32,529 bases of DNA, taken from assembly GCA_934409175.1 (NCBI GenBank), contig CAKRVX010000018.1:1-32529 (forward strand). The letters run 5' to 3'. The notes under the pieces are model-generated. The model was not told where the DNA came from. It ran no database searches and worked only from the letters and a program-made list of their open reading frames with translations. Each line of letters opens with the position of its first letter. The first letter of the stretch is position 1. Origin of the DNA: an uncultured Blautia sp. (lineage in GTDB: Bacteria; Bacillota; Clostridia; Lachnospirales; Lachnospiraceae). Below, in pieces: positions 1 to 6,445 of the stretch. The position numbers and the translations under genes are program-made.

Positions 1-264
1 ACAGAACTCTTCCGCGACCTGTACGATTCACTTCTTAATACAAAGAACACAGACAGAGCAGACCGTTACTTCATCCTCGCAGACTTCCGTTCCTATGCAG
101 ACGCACAGAAACGAGTAGAAGAAGCATACAAAGATGAAAAAGGCTGGGCTAAGAAAGCACTTCTCAACACAGCATGCAGCGGTAAGTTCACATCTGACAG
201 AACTATCCAGGAATATGTAGACGATATCTGGCATCTGGATAAAGTAATCGTAAGAAAGAAATAA
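1..264 (+). CDS. glgP: Alpha-glucan (glycogen/starch) phosphorylase, C-terminal end only
   Basis: The window opens inside this gene. Only the last 87 codons are present, ending at a TAA at 262-264. The residues (ADYRSY-like segment ADFRSYADAQ, then WAKKALLN, then the terminal YVDDIWHL) match the conserved C-terminal end of the glycogen phosphorylase family, which releases glucose-1-phosphate from alpha-1,4-glucans in the cytosol using pyridoxal phosphate. The cofactor lysine and active site lie upstream of the window and cannot be checked. A strong intrinsic terminator follows 26 bases after the stop, so this is the last gene of its transcript. The glycogen branching enzyme gene glgB lies 16.6 kb downstream on the same strand, so the two glycogen genes are not in one operon. 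The family call rests on a short fragment but the tail is characteristic. Confidence 0.85.
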   Translation, partial: TELFRDLYDSLLNTKNTDRADRYFILADFRSYADAQKRVEEAYKDEKGWAKKALLNTACSGKFTSDRTIQEYVDDIWHLDKVIVRKK

Positions 265-290
265 TTAATAAAATCACAGTAAAAATAAAG

Positions 291-341
291 CTCCTGGCAG
301 TATAGTCATAAGATCGGATTATACTGCCAGGAGTTTTTCTT
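291..341 (+). terminator. Intrinsic terminator after glgP
   Basis: A perfect 14-bp inverted repeat (CTCCTGGCAGTATA at 291-304 with its complement at 320-333) encloses a 15-base loop. It is followed directly by TTTTTCTTATTTT. This is a textbook rho-independent terminator that closes the phosphorylase transcript before spmA. Confidence 0.95.
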
Positions 342-416
342 ATTTTATCCTGTGCCCAATAAAAGTTCTGTCTGGTAAAAATCCAGAATAAGATAGCATA
401 ACGGAGGGCATGGATA

Positions 417-1028
417 ATGACTTATTTGTGGAGCGGTATGATTCTGACGGGAATTATTTACGGGCTTCTGACAGGGAACCTGAAAGCTGTGACAGAAGCG
501 GCGGTAGCTTCATCCAGAGAAGGGGTAAATTTATGCATTTCCATGGCAGGTATCGTAGGCATGTGGACAGGACTTATGAAGATTGCTGAAGGGGCCGGCA
601 TGGTAGAAAAACTTTCCGGAAAAATGAAGCCTGTGCTCAGATTTCTTTTTCCGGAACTGGATCCGGATTCCCGGGCAGGCAGATATATTTCGGTTAATTT
701 CCTGTCAAATGTTTTGGGACTTGGCTGGGCTGCAACACCTGCAGGACTGAAAGCTATGGAAAATCTGGCAGAGGCAGAGGAAGAAAAAAGAATTTCCGGA
801 GTACCGGCAGTGCCGACGGGAACTGCTACGGCTGAGATGTGTACATTTCTGATCATCAATATTTCTTCTCTGCAGCTTGTTCCTGTGAATATCATTGCAT
901 ATCGTGTACAGTACGGAAGTGCAGATCCTGCGGCTGTCATAGGTCCCGCTATTGCAGCAACAGCCGTAAGCACAGGTGCAGCAGTGCTTTTTTGCAGGAT
1001 CATGAACAGAGCAGGGAGGAAGAAATGA
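417..1028 (+). CDS. spmA: Spore maturation protein A
   Basis: This 203-aa polytopic membrane protein is of the nucleoside-recognition (Gate) family. Its length is close to that of Bacillus subtilis SpmA. It starts with a hydrophobic segment (MTYLWSGMILTGIIYGLL). A second region around residues 36-60 carries the typical SMAGIVGMWTGLMKIAE, and VNFLSNVLGLGWAATPAGLKAM and GTATAEMCTF follow, both characteristic of SpmA. In Bacillus, SpmA and SpmB act together in dehydration of the spore core and heat resistance; the molecular activity is not settled. The start at 417 has GGAGGG at 403-408 with an 8-base spacer. An ATG at 410 is out of frame and too close to that site. The stop overlaps the spmB start by 4 bases (ATGA), so the two are translationally coupled. 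I could not identify a convincing sporulation-sigma promoter in the 75 bases upstream. Confidence 0.92.
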   Translation: MTYLWSGMILTGIIYGLLTGNLKAVTEAAVASSREGVNLCISMAGIVGMWTGLMKIAEGAGMVEKLSGKMKPVLRFLFPELDPDSRAGRYISVNFLSNVLGLGWAATPAGLKAMENLAEAEEEKRISGVPAVPTGTATAEMCTFLIINISSLQLVPVNIIAYRVQYGSADPAAVIGPAIAATAVSTGAAVLFCRIMNRAGRKK

Positions 1029-1552
1029 AATTTTTAACATATATATCAGAATTGCTGATGCCTTTTTTGATTCTGTATGTAATCTGCTATGGGCTGGCAT
1101 CCAGACGGGATATTTATGGTGATTTTCTGGAAGGTGCCAAAGATGGACTGAAAACAGCACTGGGGATCTGCCCTACACTGATTGGTCTTATGACAGCTGT
1201 GGGCATTCTCAGGGCATCAGGATTTCTGGATTTTGTGGGAAAAATTCTTAGCAGATTTACGGAAACCCTGGGGATTCCCCCGGAAATCCTTCCCCTCACA
1301 GTTGTGCGGATGTTCTCTTCCAGTGCAGCAGTAAGCTTGCTGCTGGATATTTTCAAGCAACATGGAGCAGATTCTGTAACGGGGATGATGGGAGCAGTGA
1401 TTCTGAGCGCTACAGAAAGTGTATTTTACTGCATGAGTGTTTATTTCGCAGCAGCAAAAATTGAAAAAACCAGATATACATTACCGGGAGCGCTGATCGC
1501 TACTCTGGCCGGGACTGTTACGGCCATACTTCTGGTAAGATTTATTCTGTAA
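1025..1552 (+). CDS. spmB: Spore maturation protein B
   Basis: This 175-aa membrane protein pairs with SpmA. The true start is the ATG at 1025, inside the ATGA overlap with the spmA stop and preceded by GGGAGGAAG. A longer open frame begins at 839 but runs through spmA in another frame and has no ribosome site. Recognisable SpmB segments are the first helix (ISELLMPFLILYVICYGL), LKTALGICPTLIGLMTAVGILRASG, PLTVVRMFSSSAAV, and GAVILSATESVFYCMSVYF. The last of these is the signature of the nucleoside-recognition domain in SpmB. As in B. subtilis, the pair is expected to support spore core dehydration. A terminator lies just after the stop, in the convergent gap with plsC. Confidence 0.92.
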   Translation: MKFLTYISELLMPFLILYVICYGLASRRDIYGDFLEGAKDGLKTALGICPTLIGLMTAVGILRASGFLDFVGKILSRFTETLGIPPEILPLTVVRMFSSSAAVSLLLDIFKQHGADSVTGMMGAVILSATESVFYCMSVYFAAAKIEKTRYTLPGALIATLAGTVTAILLVRFIL

Positions 1553-1558
1553 AAACAT

Positions 1559-1603
1559 AAACTCCCTGTAAACTGATATATTTCAGTTCGTAGGGAGTTT
1601 GTT
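1559..1603. terminator. Bidirectional terminator between spmB and plsC
   Basis: An inverted repeat pairs AACTCCCT (1560-1567) with AGGGAGTT (1592-1599), and AACTGA/TTTCAGTT extends the stem inward. The plus strand continues TTTGTTGTTATT. The minus strand continues with TTATGTTTTT. It sits in the 55-base gap between two convergent genes and can serve both. Confidence 0.8.
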
Positions 1604-1607
1604 GTTA

Positions 1608-2354
1608 TTATTTCTCTGTCAGTGGTTTGTTTTTTTCCAGCATTTCGTGAATGATATTCCGGGTATATTCACCAATATGTTTTTTGTCTTCTTTACTTAA
1701 CTCATCCGGATAAATAGGTTTTCCATATTCGACCACAACCTTTGCAGGATGTATGAATGGAAAATGAGCTTCGAAAATATCTGCGGAATTGTTGATAGCA
1801 ATAGGGATGATCGGACATTTTGCCTTGATAGCGATCTTAAAGCTTCCTTCGTGGAAGGGAAGCATATCCAGTTCATTCTCATTTTTATTTCTGGTTCCTT
1901 CCGGGAAGATACAGATGGAAATTCCGGATTTTACTTTCTCGATTGCAGTCAGAATGGTTTTCAGACCCTGTTTGATATCTTTTCTGTCCAGGAAAAGACA
2001 GTGCAGGTAACGCATCCAGCTGGAGAGAAGCGGGATTTTTTCCATTTCCTTTTTTGCAATGTATCCTGTGCGGATCGGGCACCGGGAATAAGTGAGAAGA
2101 ATGTCAAAATAGCTTCTGTGATTGCCGATATAAAGTACTGGGGTATCTTTCGGGACATTTTCTTCACCAATAACAGTAATCTTCGATCCAGTGATCCACA
2201 GGATAAAGCGGAACATAAACTGAACAATACGCAGAGAACTGACATCTTTTGCCATAGGAGCAAATTTGCCGATGATCCATTCTACCAGAAGAATTGGAAT
2301 AGAAAGAATCAGAAATCCGATCACTACAATACAGACTAATATAAAACGTATCAT
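1608..2354 (-). CDS. plsC: 1-acyl-sn-glycerol-3-phosphate acyltransferase
   Basis: This 248-aa protein has one long N-terminal membrane segment (FILVCIVVIGFLILSIPILL), then the LPLAT/PlsC domain. The catalytic NHxxxxD motif appears as NHRSYFDILL at about residues 77-86. The substrate-binding block is FPEGTRNK near residue 152, and the later PIIPIAINNS block is also present. Members move an acyl chain from acyl-ACP or acyl-phosphate to lysophosphatidate, giving phosphatidic acid for phospholipid synthesis on the inner face of the membrane. The start at 2354 has AAGGA about 7 bases upstream. It stands alone on the minus strand, with its own promoter (TTGCAG-17-TATAAT at 2409-2437). Acyl specificity cannot be read from sequence. 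Confidence 0.92.
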   Translation of the reverse strand: MIRFILVCIVVIGFLILSIPILLVEWIIGKFAPMAKDVSSLRIVQFMFRFILWITGSKITVIGEENVPKDTPVLYIGNHRSYFDILLTYSRCPIRTGYIAKKEMEKIPLLSSWMRYLHCLFLDRKDIKQGLKTILTAIEKVKSGISICIFPEGTRNKNENELDMLPFHEGSFKIAIKAKCPIIPIAINNSADIFEAHFPFIHPAKVVVEYGKPIYPDELSKEDKKHIGEYTRNIIHEMLEKNKPLTEK

Positions 2355-2369
2355 GATAATTTCCTTTCC

Positions 2370-2394
2370 GGGTCATCATATGCAGATATGACCC
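2370..2394. repeat. Inverted repeat in the plsC leader
   Basis: GGGTCAT (2370-2376) and ATGACCC (2388-2394) form a 7-bp inverted repeat with an 11-base centre. It lies between the predicted plsC transcription start (about 2402) and the plsC ribosome site. It could be a repressor site or an mRNA hairpin. There is no direct evidence for either. Confidence 0.5.
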
Positions 2395-2408
2395 ATAATC
2401 ATAAAGAC

Positions 2409-2437
2409 ATTATACGGAATCCCGTAAAAACCTGCAA
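2409..2437 (-). promoter_or_regulatory. Sigma-A type promoter for plsC
   Basis: Read on the minus strand: -35 TTGCAG (2437-2432), 17-base spacer, -10 TATAAT (2414-2409). Transcription would start near 2402, about 48 bases before the plsC start codon. Confidence 0.75.
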
Positions 2438-2518
2438 TGCTTTTTGAACTAAAAGGACATAAGCACTGGAATTTTCTCATAGAATGGGTAATAAGGGAAC
2501 CGCAGCAGGCAGGGGATA

Positions 2519-2929
2519 ATGAGGAAAAAAATATGGAGACCTGTAGTATTGGTACTTTTGTCGGTACTGTTATTTACCGGCTGTCAGGTTATACGGATTG
2601 AAGAAGGAGAACGTACACCTCTGAAATATACCATAGAAAAACAGACAGATCTTCCGGAAGAAGTACTGGAATTCATAGAGCAGAAGAAAGAAAAGGAATT
2701 TCAGATGACCTACAGTGCCGGAAATGATCTGTATCTGCTGAAAGGGTATGGCGTGCAGATGACGGGTGGTTACAGTATTCAGGTGGAAGAAGTTTCGGAA
2801 TCAGAAAATGCAGTCTTTTGCAGGACACGGCTTCTTGGACCGTCAAAGGAAGATCAGGGGGGCGAACCATCCTGCCCATGTATTGTTCTGAAAATAAAAA
2901 ACACAAAAAAACCGGTGCAGTTTTTCTGA
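2519..2929 (+). CDS. PrcB-like (protease complex subunit family) lipoprotein
   Basis: This is a 136-aa lipoprotein. The N-terminus is basic (MRKKIW), followed by a hydrophobic stretch and a lipobox LFTGC with the lipidated Cys at residue 22. The mature part (residues about 60-130) has the pattern of the PrcB C-terminal domain: a YLLKGYG strand, then the hallmark TGGYSIQVEEV, and a final PCIVLKIKN strand. PrcB is known as a partner of the PrtP protease in Treponema; in Firmicutes these small proteins have no assigned role. AGGGG at 2511-2515 lies only 3 bases before the ATG, a tight spacing, but no better start is in frame. The sipL gene begins 55 bases downstream on the same strand with no terminator between, so the two may be co-transcribed. 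A spore-envelope link is only inferred from that. Confidence 0.7.
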   Translation: MRKKIWRPVVLVLLSVLLFTGCQVIRIEEGERTPLKYTIEKQTDLPEEVLEFIEQKKEKEFQMTYSAGNDLYLLKGYGVQMTGGYSIQVEEVSESENAVFCRTRLLGPSKEDQGGEPSCPCIVLKIKNTKKPVQFF

Positions 2930-2984
2930 TACTGCCCGAAGAAATTAAAAAGAATCAAAGATTAAAAAAGGAAGGAAATAGAGA

Positions 2985-4544
2985 ATGTTGGAATTAAAAA
3001 AAGAAAGTGTTCAGATGCTCCGTATAAAGAATAAAGCAGTCAGTCAGGTTACTTTTGATGTGGATTATAATGTGCCGGATGTGAAACCGGATATGGGAAG
3101 GATCGTTCAGAGTGAAGCCGATATTTCCATGGATGAAGTTCGGCTCAGTGAAGGAAAGGCCTTTCTGAAAGGAATGCTGCATGCGGATATTTTGTATGTA
3201 AGTGAAAATGAAGGAATGATCTGCAGTTTTCAGGCCGGGCTGCCTATGGATGAAACCATGAACCTGGAAGGGATTCAGGGAGGAGATAAACTGTGTCTTA
3301 ACTGGGAGATAGAAGATCTGAGTGTACGAATGATTCATTCACGAAAACTGAATATTAAAGCCATTGTAACTTTTTATGCAGCAGTGGATGAGCTGGCTCA
3401 GGTGCAGATCCCTGTTGCTCTGGAAGAAAAGGACGTTTCTATAAAAAAGAAAAAAATACGAATTATGAGTCTGAGTGTAAATAAGAAGGATACGCTTCGT
3501 ATTAAGGAAGATATAAATCTTGCATCCAACAGACCGAACATAGAGTCCCTTTTATGGTACATAACTGAACCGCGAAATCTGGATCTGAGGCCGGAAAATG
3601 ATAAGATTTTTGTCAGAGGTGAATTATCGGTATTTGCCCTGTATATGGGAGCGGAAAAAGAAAATCCTCCCCAATGGCTGGAATATACTGTGCCATTTAA
3701 CAACGAGGTAGAATGTATTGGCTGTACAGAAGACCTGATTCCCCATATTGAGGTGGCGGTTTTGCATCATGCCATGGAGGTAAAACCTGACGGAGACGGG
3801 GAGGAGAGAATCCTTCAGACAGATGTGGTGCTGGAATTGAATATGAAACTTTACAGGGAAGAAGAACATGAACTGATCATGGATGTATACACACCTCGTA
3901 AAGAGTGCGTGATACAAAGAAATAAAGAACAGATGGAAAGTCTTCTGGTAAGAAATTTTTCCAGATGTAAAGTAACAGACCGTGTGGAAGTGAAAGAAAG
4001 TCAGGGAAAGGTATTGCAGCTCTGTCACAGCAATGGCAAAGTGAAAATCGATAAAACCAAAGTAACAGAAGACGGAATTATGGCAGATGGAATCATTATG
4101 ATGAAAATTCTGTATATTATTGGAAATGATGAAATGCCGTTCTATTCTATGGAAGTTATGCTTCCTTTTACACATCTGATCGAGGCAAAAGGCATCACAG
4201 AGGACTGCACATTCTTTCTTCAGGCGAATCTGGAGCAGCTGTCTACTACTATGGCAGATGGAGATGAAATTGAAATCAGGGCAGCCGTTGGACTAAATGT
4301 GCTGGTAATACATCAATGGGAGGAAATGGTTATTGATCAGGTAGATGAAAAGCCGCTTGACATAAAGAAAATAGAAGAAATGCCCGGCATTACAGTTTAT
4401 ATGGTAAAAACAGGAGATACATTATGGGATATTGCGAGACAGTTTTATACCACAGAGGATGAAATCTGTGCTGTAAATGGAATTACAGGGAAGGAAGTAA
4501 AAGCAGGGCAGTCGTTGCTCCTGATCAAACAGGTGCAAAATTAA
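2985..4544 (+). CDS. sipL: SipL-like spore morphogenetic protein (SPOCS/DUF3794 repeats plus LysM)
   Basis: This 519-aa protein contains SPOCS (DUF3794) repeats and a C-terminal LysM domain. A repeat is clear at about residues 25-150 (VDYNVPDVKPDMGRIVQSEA, then GMLHADILYVSENE). A second covers roughly 155-300, and a third roughly 305-445 (GIIMMKILYIIGNDEMPFYS, then LPFTHLIE). LysM lies at about 470-515 (YMVKTGDTLWDIARQFYTT ... VKAGQSLLLI). This order matches SipL of Clostridioides difficile, which binds the coat ATPase SpoIVA through its LysM domain and is needed to attach coat to the forespore. Its length is also close to that protein. There is no signal peptide, consistent with action in the mother-cell cytosol. 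AAGGA sits about 9 bases before the ATG. I see no strong terminator after the stop. Confidence 0.85.
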   Translation: MLELKKESVQMLRIKNKAVSQVTFDVDYNVPDVKPDMGRIVQSEADISMDEVRLSEGKAFLKGMLHADILYVSENEGMICSFQAGLPMDETMNLEGIQGGDKLCLNWEIEDLSVRMIHSRKLNIKAIVTFYAAVDELAQVQIPVALEEKDVSIKKKKIRIMSLSVNKKDTLRIKEDINLASNRPNIESLLWYITEPRNLDLRPENDKIFVRGELSVFALYMGAEKENPPQWLEYTVPFNNEVECIGCTEDLIPHIEVAVLHHAMEVKPDGDGEERILQTDVVLELNMKLYREEEHELIMDVYTPRKECVIQRNKEQMESLLVRNFSRCKVTDRVEVKESQGKVLQLCHSNGKVKIDKTKVTEDGIMADGIIMMKILYIIGNDEMPFYSMEVMLPFTHLIEAKGITEDCTFFLQANLEQLSTTMADGDEIEIRAAVGLNVLVIHQWEEMVIDQVDEKPLDIKKIEEMPGITVYMVKTGDTLWDIARQFYTTEDEICAVNGITGKEVKAGQSLLLIKQVQN

Positions 4545-4600
4545 CAGAAAAACCAAAATAGTTATTGAAAAATTTTTCATAAAAAACTGTTGTTCTCTTA

Positions 4601-4629
4601 TTGAAATAAAAAAAAAAATGTTTTAAAAT
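4601..4629 (+). promoter_or_regulatory. Sigma-A type promoter for ispE-gntR
   Basis: -35 TTGAAA (4601-4606), a 17-base A-rich spacer, -10 TAAAAT (4624-4629). Transcription would start near 4636, about 10 bases before the TTGTATACAA palindrome at 4645 and 58 bases before the ispE start. Confidence 0.7.
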
Positions 4630-4644
4630 AAAAACCAGAATGTA

Positions 4645-4654
4645 TTGTATACAA
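4645..4654. promoter_or_regulatory. Candidate FadR/GntR-type operator
   Basis: TTGTATACAA is a perfect 10-base palindrome. It fits the general TNGTNNNACNA half-site pattern described for the FadR subfamily of GntR regulators. It lies just downstream of the predicted transcription start of a unit that itself encodes a FadR-type regulator (5594-6313). Autoregulation by roadblock or promoter occlusion is a reasonable inference but is not proven. Confidence 0.5.
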
Positions 4655-4693
4655 AGTACAAAAAAACAACACAAAAGAATGTCGGAGGTATAT

Positions 4694-5563
4694 ATGCGGT
4701 TACGTGCACTGGCGAAGATAAATCTGGGACTGGATATTCTGAGAAAAAGAGAAGACGGGTATCATGAAGTGAGAATGATCATGCAGACCATACAGATGTA
4801 TGATGTTCTTGAATTGAAAAAAAAGAAAGCGCCAGGTATATCTCTTGCGGTAAATTATCCTTTTATTCCATCGGATGAGCGAAATCTGGTGTATAAGGCT
4901 GCGAAACTTCTGATGGACGAATTTCAGGTAGAACAGGGAGTTTCCATACGTCTTGATAAATTTATTCCGGTAGCGGCAGGTATGGCAGGAGGAAGTTCGG
5001 ATGCTGCTGCTGCTCTGGTGGGAATCAATCGTCTGTTTAAGCTGGGGCTTACAGAGAAAGAACTTATGGAGCGTGCAGTGAATATTGGGGCAGACGTACC
5101 TTATTGTGTAATGCGTGGAACTGCGCTGGCAGAGGGAATCGGTGAGAAACTTACCAGAATTTCCTGTATTCCGGAGTGCTATGTACTGGTAGGAAAGCCC
5201 GGGATCAATGTGTCCACAAAAACTGCATATGAGAGTCTGGAACTGGATAAGATACAGACTCATCCGGATATTGATGGAATGATTTGTGACATAGAGAATG
5301 GAGACCTTTATTCTATGGTCGAAAAAATGGGAAATGTATTTGAACAGGGAATTATTGGGAAATATCCGGTTATTCAGGATATAAAGAATCTGATGGAGAC
5401 ACATGGGGCATTAAAGGCTATGATGAGCGGAAGTGGTCCTACTGTGTTTGGAATATTTGACGACAGGGATAAAATGGAGAAAGCAGCAGCAGTTCTTCGG
5501 GAAAGCAAACTGGCGAAGACTGTTTTTGGCACAGAGATTTTTAATACACCGGTTTTGAAATAA
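4694..5563 (+). CDS. ispE: 4-diphosphocytidyl-2-C-methyl-D-erythritol kinase
   Basis: This 289-aa GHMP-superfamily kinase phosphorylates the 2-hydroxyl of CDP-ME with ATP in the MEP pathway to isoprenoid precursors. The N-terminal motif AKINLGLDI carries Lys8. The glycine-rich ATP loop PVAAGMAGGSSDAAAAL begins at about residue 92 and includes Asp103. The third GHMP motif near the C-terminus is MMSGSGPTVFG. The start is placed at 4694: GGAGG (4684-4688) lies 5 bases upstream, and MRLRALAKIN aligns with the usual family N-terminus. An in-frame ATG at 4640 would add 18 residues, lacks a ribosome site and falls almost on the predicted transcription start. gntR follows after 30 bases, probably in the same transcript. 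Confidence 0.95.
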   Translation: MRLRALAKINLGLDILRKREDGYHEVRMIMQTIQMYDVLELKKKKAPGISLAVNYPFIPSDERNLVYKAAKLLMDEFQVEQGVSIRLDKFIPVAAGMAGGSSDAAAALVGINRLFKLGLTEKELMERAVNIGADVPYCVMRGTALAEGIGEKLTRISCIPECYVLVGKPGINVSTKTAYESLELDKIQTHPDIDGMICDIENGDLYSMVEKMGNVFEQGIIGKYPVIQDIKNLMETHGALKAMMSGSGPTVFGIFDDRDKMEKAAAVLRESKLAKTVFGTEIFNTPVLK

Positions 5564-5593
5564 TGATGCATCAGAGAGCAGGAGGCAATACAA

Positions 5594-6313
5594 ATGACAA
5601 GTGATTTTTCTGTAAATATGAATGAATATCTGCCGTTACGTGATGTGGTGTTTAATACATTGCGTCAGGCTATCCTTAAGGGAGAACTTAAACCAGGAGA
5701 AAGGCTGATGGAAATTGCTCTGGCCGAGAAACTTGGAGTAAGCAGAACTCCCATCAGGGAAGCTATGCGTAAGCTGGAGCAGGAGGGGCTTGTAGTAATG
5801 ATTCCCAGAAGGGGAGCCCAGGTTGCCAACATCACGGAAAAAGATCTGAATGATGTTCTGGAAGTTCGAATTGCACTGGAAAATGTGGCAATTGAGAAAG
5901 CCTGTGCGCGTATGTCAGAAGAAGAAATGAGCAGATTGTGGCTGGCGGCCAAGGAGTTTGAACATACGATTGCAGAGGGTAATCTGGTAAAACTTGCAGA
6001 GGCGGATGTGGCATTTCATGAGATTATTTATCAGGCATCTGATAATAAAAGACTGATTCAGGTACTGAACAATATGCGGGAACAGATCTACCGTTATCGT
6101 GTGGAATATCTGAAGGAGGGCGAGACCAGAGATCTGTTGGTAAAGGAGCATGAGGAGCTGACAAAAGCTATCAGAGACCGGGATGTGGAGCGTGCGAAAA
6201 AGTTATCTTTTCAGCATATTGAAAACCAGCGAATGGCAATCATGCGTTCCATTGAAGCGGAGAATGCAGAGAGAGCCAAAGCTGAAAAAGAGAAATCAAG
6301 AGGACATAAATAA
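5594..6313 (+). CDS. GntR family (FadR subfamily) transcriptional regulator
   Basis: This 239-aa protein has an N-terminal winged helix-turn-helix at about residues 12-80. Characteristic GntR residues are AILKGELKPGERLME, LAEKLGVSRTPIREAMRKLE, and LVVMIPRRGAQVA. The all-helical FCD ligand-binding domain spans about residues 85-215. Its metal/ligand positions include Asp and His residues in the EADVAFHEIIYQAS segment and later helices (KEHEELTKAI, SFQHIENQRMAI), as expected for metal-dependent FCD domains that sense organic acids. The C-terminal tail is charged. GGAGG (5581-5585) lies 8 bases before the ATG. It is in the ispE unit and is followed by a strong terminator. A matching palindrome upstream of ispE suggests autoregulation. 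The ligand is unknown. Confidence 0.88.
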   Translation: MTSDFSVNMNEYLPLRDVVFNTLRQAILKGELKPGERLMEIALAEKLGVSRTPIREAMRKLEQEGLVVMIPRRGAQVANITEKDLNDVLEVRIALENVAIEKACARMSEEEMSRLWLAAKEFEHTIAEGNLVKLAEADVAFHEIIYQASDNKRLIQVLNNMREQIYRYRVEYLKEGETRDLLVKEHEELTKAIRDRDVERAKKLSFQHIENQRMAIMRSIEAENAERAKAEKEKSRGHK

Positions 6314-6335
6314 TATCCGAAAATCTGGAGATTCT

Positions 6336-6365
6336 AAGAGAGGTGAGCAGCCTCTCTTTTTCTTT
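6336..6365 (+). terminator. Intrinsic terminator after gntR
   Basis: AAGAGAGG (6336-6343) pairs with CCTCTCTT (6351-6358) around a 7-base loop and is followed by TTTCTTT. It ends the ispE-gntR transcript. It also shows that the in-frame ATG at 6343, which falls on the stem, is not the start of the next gene. Confidence 0.9.
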
Positions 6366-6397
6366 GCAAAAATATGAGAAGTTTTGCCGGAGGAAGA

Positions 6398-6445
6398 ATG
6401 CTGCAGGGTACAGTAAAACAGGAGGAATTGTTTTGGAAGAAATAG
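6398..6445 (+). CDS. Possible 15-codon leader ORF overlapping the gerA start
   Basis: ATG at 6398 has GGAGG (6389-6393) 4 bases upstream and opens a 15-codon frame ending in TAG at 6443-6445. It overlaps the TTG start of the GerA-type gene (6433) by 13 bases in a different frame. The ribosome site is good for such a short frame. It could couple or damp translation of the receptor. No homology can be claimed for the peptide, and it may be chance. Confidence 0.3.
   Translation: MLQGTVKQEELFWKK

Noticed and set aside
342..416. Sporulation sigma factor promoter before spmA
   Set aside because: Expected from family biology, but no sequence with proper -35 and -10 spacing could be identified.
839..1024. 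Longer upstream reading frame for spmB
   Set aside because: It overlaps spmA in another frame, has no ribosome site, and SpmB homology begins at 1025.
6343..6432. ATG at 6343 as the start of the GerA-type gene
   Set aside because: It lies on the stem of the gntR terminator and has no suitable ribosome site; TTG 6433 is 7 bases after GGAGG and gives a family-normal length.
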